DNA of 64,000 nucleotides from a virus. Both the position numbers and the translations under genes were made by a program. Of the stretch, positions 7,378 to 15,522 are shown piece after piece (position 1 is the stretch's first letter; each line of letters starts with the position of its first letter). The notes beneath the pieces are model-generated. The model was not told where the DNA came from. It saw nothing but the letters and a program-made list of their open reading frames with translations, and ran no database searches. The stretch covers positions 1-64,000 of IMG/VR virus record IMGVR_UViG_3300029267_004887, one strand, 5' to 3'.

Positions 7378-7752
7378 ATGAATGAACGTATAATACATCT
7401 AAGGGTTAAGATAAAATCATTAGCAGCAAGGTCTGTGATTATTCGCCAGGAAGCACGGAAGACAAAAGGGATGATGCGCTGGGGTCTCAATAGCCACAGG
7501 ACGACTGTTGTAAGGGAGCATTCCAGGAACAATCTATTGGCTTATGGATTGTTGAGAAATATCCCCTATGAGGTCATGGAAAAGAAATGTCGCATGAAGC
7601 CGGACTTTTCTAAAATTGCCAAAATTGCCAAAACGTTTGGTGGTGATAAGTTAGAGATTGATGCGTGGATTAGTAAGGCGAAAGAGTATTTGACGTCTGA
7701 TGTTGAAAGGTCGCCAGTTTACGCGTCTACTATGCAAATAGGATACATTTGA
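7378..7752 (+). CDS. Conserved phage protein of unknown function, 124 aa
   Basis: ATG 7378 follows AAGGAG; an upstream in-frame TTG at 7360 is less likely. Basic helical N-terminus (RVKIKSLAARSVIIRQEARK), then HRTTVVREHSRNNLLAYGLL and a YEVMEKKC segment. The pattern resembles a conserved phage protein I cannot name. It is carried with the tRNA-Glu inside the repeat-bounded cassette and has its own promoter at 7245. Confidence 0.65.
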   Translation: MNERIIHLRVKIKSLAARSVIIRQEARKTKGMMRWGLNSHRTTVVREHSRNNLLAYGLLRNIPYEVMEKKCRMKPDFSKIAKIAKTFGGDKLEIDAWISKAKEYLTSDVERSPVYASTMQIGYI

Positions 7753-7798
7753 GTTGTTAGATTCGAATGTGACAGATGTCAAAAAATATGATTGTGAA

Positions 7799-7840
7799 GA
7801 AGAAAGAAGAGGGTACAGGATGAAGATGGTGACGTTTGAG
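7799..7840. repeat. 42-bp direct repeat, right copy
   Basis: Right copy of 7119-7160. It supplies the ribosome-binding region and first codons of the gene at 7820. Confidence 0.95.
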
Positions 7841-8071
7841 ATAGATAATGATACTGATTCGTGCATTACGGTCTGGCCGGACAAGTTTTTTCTAGTTGGT
7901 CAAACTGATGGAACAAAGTGTGTATTGTGTGCTGTCGGTGATGCAGATTCGTATTGGCCATTGAGAGAGGGTATGGTGGAGGCGAAAAAGAAGTTAGAAG
8001 ATGGTTACGGGGGAGAGCTTGTAGAGTTCGAGTTTAGCCCACAGGTGAATCCTAAAAACCAGACAATATAG
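7820..8071 (+). CDS. Hypothetical protein, 83 aa
   Basis: The start is ATG 7820 inside the repeat; the reading frame extends upstream, but the duplicated stub at 7140 supports this ATG as the ancestral start. Beta-rich (VTFEIDNDTDSCITVW, FFLVGQTDGTKCVLCAVG), then a helix with Lys/Glu. No family recognised. It is followed by 124 bp without a gene. Confidence 0.6.
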   Translation: MKMVTFEIDNDTDSCITVWPDKFFLVGQTDGTKCVLCAVGDADSYWPLREGMVEAKKKLEDGYGGELVEFEFSPQVNPKNQTI

Positions 8072-8195
8072 CCTCGGAACCTACCGATTTTACACCTGGT
8101 ATTTGTACTGTAAAAATGAACTTGAGTTCGCAGGATTATTGCGATAGGGTGACTAACAGGGTGGCCTAGCGAGAGCTGGAAGGAAGTGAGAGGCG

Positions 8196-8531
8196 ATGGA
8201 AGATAGAGAAGAGCCGGACTATGGCGAGGGTGGGATCGAGCTAGTGAAGCATCGAATTAGACATGCTAGGGCTAGATGGAGACTTGAAGGATGGATTGTC
8301 GACGGTGATTTAGATCTTGAAGAAGTAGGATTGACTAGATTACCGTTGATTAAGAAAGTTGGTAGGGACTTTTATTGTTCTAATAATAGGTTGATAACTT
8401 TGGAGGGTGCTCCGAAAGAGGTTGGTTGGAATTTTAACTGTCAAGATAATGAGCTGATCTCTTTGGAAGGTGCTCCTAAAGAGCTTGGTGGGGAAATACG
8501 TTCTGACCTTAATCAAGAGGAAAAATCATGA
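8196..8531 (+). CDS. Short leucine-rich-type repeat protein, 111 aa
   Basis: Shorter paralogue of the next gene. It has the same opening (EPDYGEGGIELVKHRI), the same W-x-x-DGDLDLEEVGLTRLP cap and two repeats of the form FYCSNNRLITLEGAPKEVG, and it ends with the same LGGEIRSD sequence. The shared DNA at both ends suggests internal loss of repeats after a tandem duplication. GTGAGAGGCG lies before ATG 8196. It overlaps the next start by four bases. Role unknown. Confidence 0.75.
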   Translation: MEDREEPDYGEGGIELVKHRIRHARARWRLEGWIVDGDLDLEEVGLTRLPLIKKVGRDFYCSNNRLITLEGAPKEVGWNFNCQDNELISLEGAPKELGGEIRSDLNQEEKS

Positions 8532-9487
8532 AAGCAAAAGAGCCTGATTATGGCGAGGTTGGATTCGACAGAATAGGGAATCGGTTTGTGAATGCCGGAG
8601 CCACATGGACACCTAAAGGCTGGGTTGTTGATGGTGATCTGGATCTTGGAGGATTACGGTTAACCAGGTTGCCATTGATTAAAGAAATTCGTGAAAGTTT
8701 TGATTGTTCTCATAATGAGTTGACTTCCTTGGAGGGTCTTCCACAGAAGGTTGGTGGAGGTTTTGATTGTAGTAACAATCAGTTGGTTTCTCTCAAGGGT
8801 GTCCCACGGGAGGTTTTGGGGAATTTTGATTGTAGTAACAATCAATTGGTTTCTCTCAAGGGTATTCCGCAGGAGGTTGTGGGGAGTTTTGATTGCAGTA
8901 GTAATCGTTTGACAACTCTGGAGGGTGTCTCACAGTGGGTTGGTGGGAGCTTTGATTGTTCTGACAATCAGTTGACTTCTCTTAAGGGTGCACCAAAAGT
9001 GGTCGGCAAAGATTTTCATTGCTTTCATAACAAGCTGACAACTTTGGAGGGTGCCCCTGGTAAGGTTTATGGTAGTTTTTGTTGTAATGGTAATGAGCTT
9101 TTTTCTCTCAAGGGTGTTCCTGCTGGCCATTTTAAGGTTGGCGTGAATTTCAATTGTTCTGATAACAAGCTAATTTCTTTAGAGGGTGCACCAGAAACTA
9201 TTCATGGGGATTTTGATTGCAATGGCAATCGCTTGGTAACTTTAGAGGGTGCGCCTAGTGAGGTTCCTGGTTTTTTTGATTGCAGTAGTAATTATTTGGA
9301 AATTTTGAAGGGTGTTCCGCAAAAGGTTGGTAGGAATTTTTTTTGTGGCAACAATCGTTTGACAACCTTGGGGGGTGCGCCGAAAGAGGTTGGTGGAAGT
9401 TTTTATTGTAGCAATAATAGGCTGACCTCTTTGGAAGGTGCTCCTAAAGAGCTTGGTGGGGAAATACGTTCTGACTTTGATTTTTGA
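8528..9487 (+). CDS. Leucine-rich-type repeat protein, 319 aa
   Basis: About twelve 20-residue repeats with consensus close to G-x-FDCSNNQLTSLKGAP-x-x-V fill residues 55-315, after an N-terminal cap (residues 1-50) shared with the upstream paralogue. The 60-bp DNA period is visible in the sequence. Such solenoids usually bind proteins; they occur in several phages without known function. There is no signal peptide, so it is probably cytoplasmic or virion-borne. Copy number could vary by recombination. Confidence 0.8.
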   Translation: MKAKEPDYGEVGFDRIGNRFVNAGATWTPKGWVVDGDLDLGGLRLTRLPLIKEIRESFDCSHNELTSLEGLPQKVGGGFDCSNNQLVSLKGVPREVLGNFDCSNNQLVSLKGIPQEVVGSFDCSSNRLTTLEGVSQWVGGSFDCSDNQLTSLKGAPKVVGKDFHCFHNKLTTLEGAPGKVYGSFCCNGNELFSLKGVPAGHFKVGVNFNCSDNKLISLEGAPETIHGDFDCNGNRLVTLEGAPSEVPGFFDCSSNYLEILKGVPQKVGRNFFCGNNRLTTLGGAPKEVGGSFYCSNNRLTSLEGAPKELGGEIRSDFDF

Positions 9488-9578
9488 TTGAAGAAAGAGC
9501 CAGAAATTAGCGAGAGTTGGTTGGTGTGCAGATAGAAAACGTACGAGATAAAATAACAGGTTTTGAAGGAGGATTTTG

Positions 9579-9926
9579 ATGAGCTATCGAGGGGATATGC
9601 AAGAGGTGCACAAAGAGGCATGGTGGACTTTCAGGAAGTTCGCGTTGTTGTTTGTGGCGGTGGTTGTGTTTTTGAGCGTGGTTGGTTTTGGTTTGAAAAG
9701 TGTTGGCTTGATCGGGAGTACCGTGGTTGAGCGCGAGGTATTCGAGCGGTCATATCAAAGAACAGAATCGATAAAGGCTCAGATTGCGACAGATGAAGCA
9801 GTTTTGGTAGAGATTCAGAGGAAATTAACGAATGCAAATCTCGAACCATCGACAATAATCAACCTCGAAGCACAGGCTTCGGCAACGAGGGTTAGGATTG
9901 CAGCAGCAAAAGGGAGACTTCAATGA
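9579..9926 (+). CDS. Single-pass membrane protein with coiled coil, 115 aa
   Basis: ATG 9579 follows AAGGAGG. A membrane helix spans about residues 22-46 (FALLFVAVVVFLSVVGFGL), and the remainder is a predicted extracytoplasmic coiled coil (KAQIATDEAVLVEIQRKL). It overlaps the following lipoprotein gene by four bases. The pair probably acts at the inner or outer membrane, perhaps in superinfection exclusion or lysis timing; that is inference. Confidence 0.7.
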   Translation: MSYRGDMQEVHKEAWWTFRKFALLFVAVVVFLSVVGFGLKSVGLIGSTVVEREVFERSYQRTESIKAQIATDEAVLVEIQRKLTNANLEPSTIINLEAQASATRVRIAAAKGRLQ

Positions 9927-10492
9927 TTAAAGTGGTAATGGTAGTTATGTTTTTGATTTTTTTGGCGGTACTTGGGTGTGATATGTCGGCCACGGTGGAG
10001 AGCCGGGATGCCGAGCGAGTGTCCTTACAGCAATCGCAGTATGAGAAGGGTCAGCCGATGCCCTCTTTTGATTGGTCTCTAGAGCGGCACCTTGTGATAC
10101 AGCTGTACCAGGTGAGGAATAAAAACTCGGTAACTCATTCGGTGTGGCGCTCTGATCATGGTGTTGTTGAGGGGGATTGTCCTTCCTATGGCTACGGTAT
10201 TCCGTATGATACCAGTTTGACCAATCCTTTGGTGGCTACAGATGTTGATAACGAGGGAGAAGAGAATGGTCATGGTGCTCTTACCTCGATAGAGCAGGCA
10301 GAGCCGAACGGGATATTTGCCAGTAAAAATACTGCTGCTACTTGGGTTATGTGTCTGGGCGAAGGTGGGAATATTGAGCCGGTTTATGTGGAGACAAAAG
10401 TCACAGTGTATCCAGGCCCGGTGGTTGTTGATTACGAGAAGAATCGGGTGACTCGTAGTGGTGCGGCAACTGTTCTGATTCCAAAAAAATAG
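9923..10492 (+). CDS. Predicted lipoprotein, 189 aa
   Basis: Signal peptide with a hydrophobic core VVMVVMFLIFLAVLGC; the lipobox is LAVLGC with Cys at residue 19. The mature part contains YEKGQPMPSFDWSLERHLV, then TNPLVATD and an N-terminal-to-C-terminal beta-rich body. It resembles phage lipoproteins that I recall carrying the QP-x-P-x-FDWSLER block, of unknown function. Paired with the membrane protein at 9579. Confidence 0.7.
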   Translation: MIKVVMVVMFLIFLAVLGCDMSATVESRDAERVSLQQSQYEKGQPMPSFDWSLERHLVIQLYQVRNKNSVTHSVWRSDHGVVEGDCPSYGYGIPYDTSLTNPLVATDVDNEGEENGHGALTSIEQAEPNGIFASKNTAATWVMCLGEGGNIEPVYVETKVTVYPGPVVVDYEKNRVTRSGAATVLIPKK

Positions 10493-10518
10493 ATCATATA
10501 GTTCAACAGGGGTGAGTG

Positions 10519-10941
10519 ATGATACCAAGGAGTTTGAGTAACAAAAAGTTGTTTGAAAGATTGGCCAAGTTGCAGATGGGGATCTTTGAGGTGTTTCCTT
10601 TGGCAGAAATATCGTTATCGCTCAAGCCAGTGAGATTGGTACGGGATAATTGGGGTGTTGAGTGTCTGACTATTAAGGTGACTATTCTCAAATTAGAAGG
10701 AACGTTTGTCGTGAGTGAGGTAGTGGAGGGTGAGCGGTTGAGAGAACGCGGTGAGAACGTTGTTTTCTGGAGGGAACTCCAGCGGGATCTAGTGAGAAAG
10801 TTGGGCCGTGAGATAATGGATTGGCATAATAGTGATGAGGAAATGTGTCCCTGTGGGTGCACAGAGCTGCCTATCAAGGGGGAAGAGGTTCACGCAGGGT
10901 ATGATGGCCCTCCTGTCTGTCCGCAGTGTAAGAGGACCTGA
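10519..10941 (+). CDS. Hypothetical protein with C-terminal zinc ribbon, 140 aa
   Basis: ATG 10519 (GTG 10516 is the alternative) follows GGGGTGAGTG. The N-terminal 100 residues are mixed alpha/beta. The C-terminus has CPCGC and CPQC about 30 residues apart, a likely zinc site. No family recognised. Confidence 0.6.
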   Translation: MIPRSLSNKKLFERLAKLQMGIFEVFPLAEISLSLKPVRLVRDNWGVECLTIKVTILKLEGTFVVSEVVEGERLRERGENVVFWRELQRDLVRKLGREIMDWHNSDEEMCPCGCTELPIKGEEVHAGYDGPPVCPQCKRT

Positions 10942-10952
10942 GAGGGGTTAGG

Positions 10953-11381
10953 ATGGAATACACAGAGAATGATGGGCCGATTGTTGCGAGAGGTATGCGA
11001 GGAGTTTCGCTGTACATCGGAGATGGCGAGTATCACGAGATAAATCCTCCTCCTGGCTGGATGAGGGAGAAAATGATTGGCTTCAATGCTGCTGGGGTAT
11101 TTTGGTGGAATCAAAAGAGGAAGCTTAGGGTTGCGGCCAGTGTTGCGATGGAGCGAGACGACAAGCTGTGGCTTCATGTTTCTTGTTCGAATCCCAAACG
11201 AATGCCGACGTATGATGAGATGGCACTTGTGAAGAAGATTTTTGTCGGGGATGACAAGTATGCGATCAGTGTAATTCCTCCGAAAGACAAGCATGTGAAT
11301 ACTCACATTTTCTGTCTTCATTGGTGGTCGTGTATCGATGGTCATCCTTTGCCGGAGTTTTCTGTTTGTGGGGAGATTTGA
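10953..11381 (+). CDS. Conserved phage protein (DUF7694-like)
   Basis: 142 aa. The blocks WLHVSCSNPKRMPTYDEM, ALVKKIFVGDDKYAISV-x-PP and HIFCLHWWSCIDGHPLPEF match a phage family that I recall as DUF7694. Function is unknown for the family. An AGAGGGGTTAGG leader precedes the ATG. It is followed closely by a coiled-coil/zinc protein. Confidence 0.6.
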   Translation: MEYTENDGPIVARGMRGVSLYIGDGEYHEINPPPGWMREKMIGFNAAGVFWWNQKRKLRVAASVAMERDDKLWLHVSCSNPKRMPTYDEMALVKKIFVGDDKYAISVIPPKDKHVNTHIFCLHWWSCIDGHPLPEFSVCGEI

Positions 11382-11384
11382 AGG

Positions 11385-11888
11385 ATGAGTGATAGCAAGT
11401 ATTTGCATTTTCAGGAGCAGTTAGAGAAGGCTAATAAACGTATCAAGCAGCTGGAAGCGATGCGTGATGCTTTTGTCTTGTACTATGGTGTCCAAGAGGT
11501 GTTATGTCCGCATTGTGGAAGTCATTATGATGAGGAGAGTTTGGCAGAGATATTTGAGGTACAGGATTCCGAGGTTAGGGAGTGCTTCAATTGCTCGTGT
11601 TATTTCGGGGTTGAGCGATTGCCGAATATTGCGAGTTATTGGTTGAGAGTTTCGAAGGAAATCAGGGTAAAAATTGAGTTTGAACCTTGTCGTAAGAGAG
11701 TTGAATTGTCAGATCTGTCTCCTCGTCATTGTTTTTCAGTGATGACATTGAGGGGTGTGTTGATCAAGCAGTTTGAAGAAGAGGATGAAGCTGAAGAATT
11801 TTGCAGAGTGAATGGATGGGAATGGGTCAATTCTTACGAAGCAGATGAGAATGATTTGGATGTTTGGGGTTGGCCAAAAGAGAAATAG
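11385..11888 (+). CDS. Coiled-coil and zinc-ribbon protein, 167 aa
   Basis: Residues 5-30 form a helix (FQEQLEKANKRIKQLEAM), followed by CPHC near residue 43 and CFNC near residue 69, which can make a zinc ribbon. The C-terminal half is acidic (FEEEDEAEEFC). Function unknown. It is spaced three bases from the gene before and after. Confidence 0.6.
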   Translation: MSDSKYLHFQEQLEKANKRIKQLEAMRDAFVLYYGVQEVLCPHCGSHYDEESLAEIFEVQDSEVRECFNCSCYFGVERLPNIASYWLRVSKEIRVKIEFEPCRKRVELSDLSPRHCFSVMTLRGVLIKQFEEEDEAEEFCRVNGWEWVNSYEADENDLDVWGWPKEK

Positions 11889-11891
11889 AAG

Positions 11892-12194
11892 ATGAGTAAA
11901 CGAGTAAGAGATGTGGTGATTGTTTGTTTTGTTTGTCCACTTCTGGTTGTCCTGGTTTTTACGTATTTGTATGTAACCGTGGAGGAGAATGGGGCGATAA
12001 TATTTCTGAACGCTGCTGGGTATTCGGAGGTTGAAATAATTGACAGTCATTATTCGGAGTTTGAATTAGCTCTTTGTGGCAATCGAGCTGACGTTGTGTA
12101 CGAGTTTGAGGCGAGGGATGCACACGGTCAGGAACAGTGTGGGAAATTGTGTGCAAGACATCTTGTTACAATATTGTTTCAATACTTGAAATAG
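11892..12194 (+). CDS. Small membrane-anchored protein, 100 aa
   Basis: An N-terminal membrane helix (VVIVCFVCPLLVVLVFTYLYV, about residues 8-28) follows the KR-rich start, so the rest is probably outside the cytoplasm. Four Cys in the C-terminal part. Function unknown. It is followed by a second small membrane protein at 12213. Confidence 0.6.
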   Translation: MSKRVRDVVIVCFVCPLLVVLVFTYLYVTVEENGAIIFLNAAGYSEVEIIDSHYSEFELALCGNRADVVYEFEARDAHGQEQCGKLCARHLVTILFQYLK

Positions 12195-12212
12195 CAGTAG
12201 GGATAGAAAGTA

Positions 12213-12356
12213 ATGGATAATTTTTTCTATATTCTTTTTGCATCAATTCTGTTTATTGGATTGTATGTGGTTATTCTCATTTTGAATAATATCGAACAAA
12301 GACTTAGAGAGATACAAGACAGGATGGGCAAAGATAACAGAAAGGGAACGGATTGA
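12213..12356 (+). CDS. Small membrane protein, 47 aa
   Basis: ATG 12213 after AGTAGGGATAG. One membrane helix (FFYILFASILFIGLYVVILI) is followed by a charged helix (EQRLREIQDRMGKDNRKG). It is typical of small phage membrane effectors, but no homologue is named. Confidence 0.55.
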   Translation: MDNFFYILFASILFIGLYVVILILNNIEQRLREIQDRMGKDNRKGTD

Positions 12357-12397
12357 TTTCGTCAGAGTGAGGGGTGAGTGAGAAAGGATGATATTTG

Positions 12398-12649
12398 ATG
12401 GGACCTTTTGATTTTGTAAAAGGGGAAAGAGTTCGATACGTGCCACGTCATGCTGGTGGAATTGATGATCCAGAATGCCAGGATGGCGTGGTGTCTTCTG
12501 TTAACGATATATGGGTTTTCGTTAAGTACGATAATGCGATGTGTATTATGACGACTGGCTGTGAGAAAGATTTGAACATGATTGAGCTGTGGGATGATCG
12601 GGCAATTCAGCTTATCAAAAACACTGGTCAGAGAGCAGATGGCAAATAG
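12398..12649 (+). CDS. Conserved phage protein, SH3-like, 83 aa
   Basis: ATG 12398. The segments FDFVKGERVRYVPRHAGG, DPECQDGVVSSVNDIWVFV and KYDNAM look like a small beta-barrel (KOW/SH3-like) common in phage accessory regions. Function unknown. It lies in a row of small genes. Confidence 0.6.
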   Translation: MGPFDFVKGERVRYVPRHAGGIDDPECQDGVVSSVNDIWVFVKYDNAMCIMTTGCEKDLNMIELWDDRAIQLIKNTGQRADGK

Positions 12650-12699
12650 GGTTTTGACTAAAGGGTGTTAGGTAGATTTTTTAACAGGTGGGTGTAAGG

Positions 12700-12843
12700 A
12701 TGAAGAAGGTATATCAGGTTGAGTTCAATGATTGGCATGATAATTTTTGGGGGTCGTGTGTTTGTAATAGATGTACGGAGGAAATTCATCATAACAATCT
12801 TGGGCAATTGCTTGTGATTATCCGAGATAGAAAGACAAGGTGA
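12700..12843 (+). CDS. Small CxxC protein, 47 aa
   Basis: ATG 12700 preceded by GGTGTAAGG. Contains C-V-C-x-x-C and two His, so metal binding is possible. It ends with IIRDRKTR. It fits exactly between the genes at 12398 and 12851. Function unknown. Confidence 0.5.
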   Translation: MKKVYQVEFNDWHDNFWGSCVCNRCTEEIHHNNLGQLLVIIRDRKTR

Positions 12844-12850
12844 GAAGTAG

Positions 12851-13372
12851 ATGTCGGTAGGTGGATTAAAAACAGAATCGAGCAAGGGTTGGATAGTGCC
12901 CGCTTGGCGTTATGCGAAGATCACAGCAGCTCACAAATTCTATGTTGCTTTGGCAGGAGTTCGAATTGGATGTCCTTTTTGGCGACTACTTACTCATGAT
13001 CTTTCGAAGTTTGGCAGGTATGAGCTGGTGCATTACGGGCGTCAGTTCTTTGGGGAGGCGGATCAGCCTGGTAATTTTGAGCGTTGTTGGGTTCATCACC
13101 AAAACAATAATGACCATCACTGGGAGTACTGGATCTCCAGGGTCAAGTATGATCAGAATGGCGGTGTTGATAAGATATTGCCTATGCCGGAAAATGCGAT
13201 AAGAGAGATGGTGGCTGATTGGTTTGGGGCTTCTCGGGCCTATGAGGGGAAGTGGCCGGACAGAGAGAGCTGGACGTGGTTTGAGGAGAATTTTCGGAAA
13301 ATAAAGTTGCATCCAAAGACGAAAAAACGAGTGGAAGAAATCGTGGAAAAAGCGTTGGGGGGAAGCTGGTAA
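12851..13372 (+). CDS. DUF5662 family protein
   Basis: 173 aa. The family hallmark THDLSKFGRYEL is at about residues 55-66, followed by the WVHHQNNNDHHWEYW block. These His/Asp residues suggest a metal centre, loosely HD-like; the reaction is unknown. Family members occur in phages and bacteria at similar length. It is followed directly (one base) by a methyltransferase-like gene. Confidence 0.8.
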   Translation: MSVGGLKTESSKGWIVPAWRYAKITAAHKFYVALAGVRIGCPFWRLLTHDLSKFGRYELVHYGRQFFGEADQPGNFERCWVHHQNNNDHHWEYWISRVKYDQNGGVDKILPMPENAIREMVADWFGASRAYEGKWPDRESWTWFEENFRKIKLHPKTKKRVEEIVEKALGGSW

Positions 13373-13373
13373 A

Positions 13374-14045
13374 ATGTGTTATTTGGATTATTTGATACCG
13401 AAAATTACTGTTCCTGAAGGGGTCAAGGGTGACGTAGTCATAGGGAGGTTCAGTGTAGACGATCAGATGTCGGATATGTCGAGGATTATCGATGGTTCGC
13501 GTTATGTGAAGCCAGGTGATTACACGAGGTTGGAGATAGGCGATGCTGTGGTTATGAGCGATACGCAGGCGGAGAGAAGAGATCATATTGATCCTGTCCG
13601 GGAGGCTCGTGGGAGATGTCTTGTGGCTGGGTTGGGGCTCGGCGTTGTGGTTCAGGCGATGCTGTTAAAGTGGGAGGTGGATCACGTTACCATCGTGGAG
13701 AAAAATCAGGACGTTATAGACTTGGTTGCTCCTCATTATTACGAGATGTTTTGCAAGGACAAGATTGAAATAATACATGCAAATATTTTTAAATGGCGTC
13801 CACCTCGTGATGTGAAGTATGATGTTGCGTGGTTTGATATTTGGCCGACGATTGCGACTGATAATTTGGTCGAGATGCAGAAATTGGATCGGAAGTTTAA
13901 AAGAAAAGCAAAATGGCGGGGTAGTTGGTGTCGGGATTTGGCGGAGCAGATGAAGGTGGTTAGCGAGCGATTAGAACGGATGGTGCATGAAAAATCAATC
14001 AAAGATAGACATGGTGTTTGTGCAGAGGGTGAAGCAGTGGAATAA
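13374..14045 (+). CDS. SAM-dependent methyltransferase-like protein
   Basis: 223 aa. CLVAGLGLGVVVQAM (about residues 83-97) is a Rossmann motif I, VTIVEKNQDVIDLVAPHY is motif II with the acidic residue that binds the SAM ribose, and DVAWFDIWPT is motif IV. The fold resembles class I methyltransferases of spermidine-synthase type. The substrate is unknown. The C-terminal 59 bp overlap the next gene. Confidence 0.65.
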   Translation: MCYLDYLIPKITVPEGVKGDVVIGRFSVDDQMSDMSRIIDGSRYVKPGDYTRLEIGDAVVMSDTQAERRDHIDPVREARGRCLVAGLGLGVVVQAMLLKWEVDHVTIVEKNQDVIDLVAPHYYEMFCKDKIEIIHANIFKWRPPRDVKYDVAWFDIWPTIATDNLVEMQKLDRKFKRKAKWRGSWCRDLAEQMKVVSERLERMVHEKSIKDRHGVCAEGEAVE

Positions 14046-14391
14046 GTTTGAGTATTTCAGATCTTGTTCTTTTCCACGTTGTACAGAGCGAGCGAAGCGT
14101 ACTGATGTGGGGTTGTACTGTTTTTTTCATTATCTAAATTTACAAAGTTGCGAGGTTGAGGGGTGTTGTAATCCGGTAGCGTTTCGGAGCCCTCCTGAGA
14201 GGCTGTGTCGTCATCATTTTGTTGTGGGGGATGGTAAGGCAGAGGCTGAGTACTTGGAGCTAAGCAGGCAGCGTGCTGTGTCGTCTGGGCAGTCATTGAT
14301 GTCGAGGGGTGAGATTGACGCGCCAGGGAGAGATTTGACGATACCGAGGAAGCGTCCTAAGAAAAAAGCGATAAGAGAAATATCCAAATAG
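13987..14391 (+). CDS. Cys/His-rich protein, 134 aa
   Basis: The start is uncertain: ATG 13987, ATG 14011 or GTG 14029, all inside the preceding gene. A repeated C-x(4)-C...C-x-x-H pattern (SFPRCTERAKRTDVGLYC then FFHYL, and CEVEGCCNPVA then CRHHF) indicates two zinc-binding knuckles. The C-terminal tail is basic (RKRPKKKAIREISK). It may bind nucleic acid. Function unknown. Confidence 0.55.
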   Translation: MKNQSKIDMVFVQRVKQWNKFEYFRSCSFPRCTERAKRTDVGLYCFFHYLNLQSCEVEGCCNPVAFRSPPERLCRHHFVVGDGKAEAEYLELSRQRAVSSGQSLMSRGEIDAPGRDLTIPRKRPKKKAIREISK

Positions 14392-14418
14392 TAAGATTTA
14401 AACAAGGAGGAGAAACCC

Positions 14419-15522
14419 ATGAAGATGATTGACCCGTCTGTAGACGTGACGTTTTTTGTGCCGGAAGATGGTAGCACGCCAGAAGAGGCGATAGAGAAAG
14501 CTGCGAGGAATTGCTACAAGAGTGAAGGGAAGATAAAAAAGGGCTCGGCTGCGAAGCTTATCAAGAAGCTAGTTAAGCGAGGGCATCATGCCATGTTGGA
14601 GTTCGGTTTTGCGATGGCACATGTCGTGGGAGATCGTGGAAATTGTTATGATGATCAGACAGAGGTATATACCAGAAGTGGCTGGAAGTTGTTCAAGTAT
14701 ACTTCTGACGAGGATGAGTTTTTTACGTTGAATATTGAGAAGGATCATTTTGTAGAGTTTCAGAAGAGGACGGCATATGTAGAGAAAGAATGGGATGGGG
14801 AATTGATATATGGTTTGTCTTCGAAGGTAGATTTTGCGGTTACTCCAGATCATCGCATGTTGTTATGTGATCATAACAGTTTGACAATTGATGATTGGGG
14901 TGTGGACAAGGCTGCAGAGATTGAGAATCGTGTGGTTAGATTTCAGTGTGGTGTCTTGCCGAACACAGATTGTCATGTTTTTCATAAAGAAAATTGGAGC
15001 AGACGTCATTACAAAGGCAAGGTTTACTGTGTGACAGTGCCTAATGGTTTGCTCTATGTGCGTCGTAATGGGAAGGCTTTGTGGTCGGGTAATTCGCACG
15101 AACAGGTACGCCATAGGCTGGCTTCTTACGCGCAGGAAAGTACACGGTACTGTAATTATAGTAAGGACAAATTTGGCACGGAGATTACTTTGATAAATCA
15201 GCCGTTCAAAAAAGAAACTAGCCACGCTAAATACAGAAAAATAGGTGAGCAGTGTGAGGCAGCATATTTGGAGTTGCTTGTCGACGGGGAAGATCCACAG
15301 CTTGCGCGGGCTTGTTTGCCGATTGGTTTGAAAGCGGAGATAGTTGTTGGGGCAAATCTCCGTGAATGGCGTCATATATTCAAGATGAGATGTGATAGTG
15401 CTGCGCATCCGATTATCCGGGGTATAATGACAGAGTTGTTTGGTAAATTTTACAAGAAGATGCCATCTGTTTATGAAGATCAGGCTGAACGGTTTTTGGA
15501 AGGAGAAGGAAGCAATGGATGA
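14419..15522 (+). CDS. thyX: Flavin-dependent thymidylate synthase ThyX with intein
   Basis: 367 aa precursor; removing a 150-aa intein (residues 76-225) leaves 217 aa, a normal ThyX length. The ThyX motif RHRLASYAQESTR is present just after the intein. The joined sequence reads DRGN-SHEQVRHR, as in ThyX. The enzyme converts dUMP to dTMP using methylene-tetrahydrofolate, FAD and NADPH, supplying phage DNA synthesis. A GGAGGAG site precedes ATG 14419. The end overlaps the next gene by eight bases. Confidence 0.9.
   Translation: MKMIDPSVDVTFFVPEDGSTPEEAIEKAARNCYKSEGKIKKGSAAKLIKKLVKRGHHAMLEFGFAMAHVVGDRGNCYDDQTEVYTRSGWKLFKYTSDEDEFFTLNIEKDHFVEFQKRTAYVEKEWDGELIYGLSSKVDFAVTPDHRMLLCDHNSLTIDDWGVDKAAEIENRVVRFQCGVLPNTDCHVFHKENWSRRHYKGKVYCVTVPNGLLYVRRNGKALWSGNSHEQVRHRLASYAQESTRYCNYSKDKFGTEITLINQPFKKETSHAKYRKIGEQCEAAYLELLVDGEDPQLARACLPIGLKAEIVVGANLREWRHIFKMRCDSAAHPIIRGIMTELFGKFYKKMPSVYEDQAERFLEGEGSNG
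14644..15093 (+). other. Mini-intein in ThyX (150 aa)
   Basis: Begins with Cys (CYDDQTEVYTRSGWK) and ends ALWSGN before Ser+1. Block B is present as TPDHRMLL, and block F as GKVYCVTVPNGLLYVRRNG. No homing-endonuclease motif is visible. The penultimate residue is Gly rather than His, as I recall in a subset of phage inteins ending in GN. The insertion point is six residues before the RHR substrate-binding motif. Confidence 0.85.
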
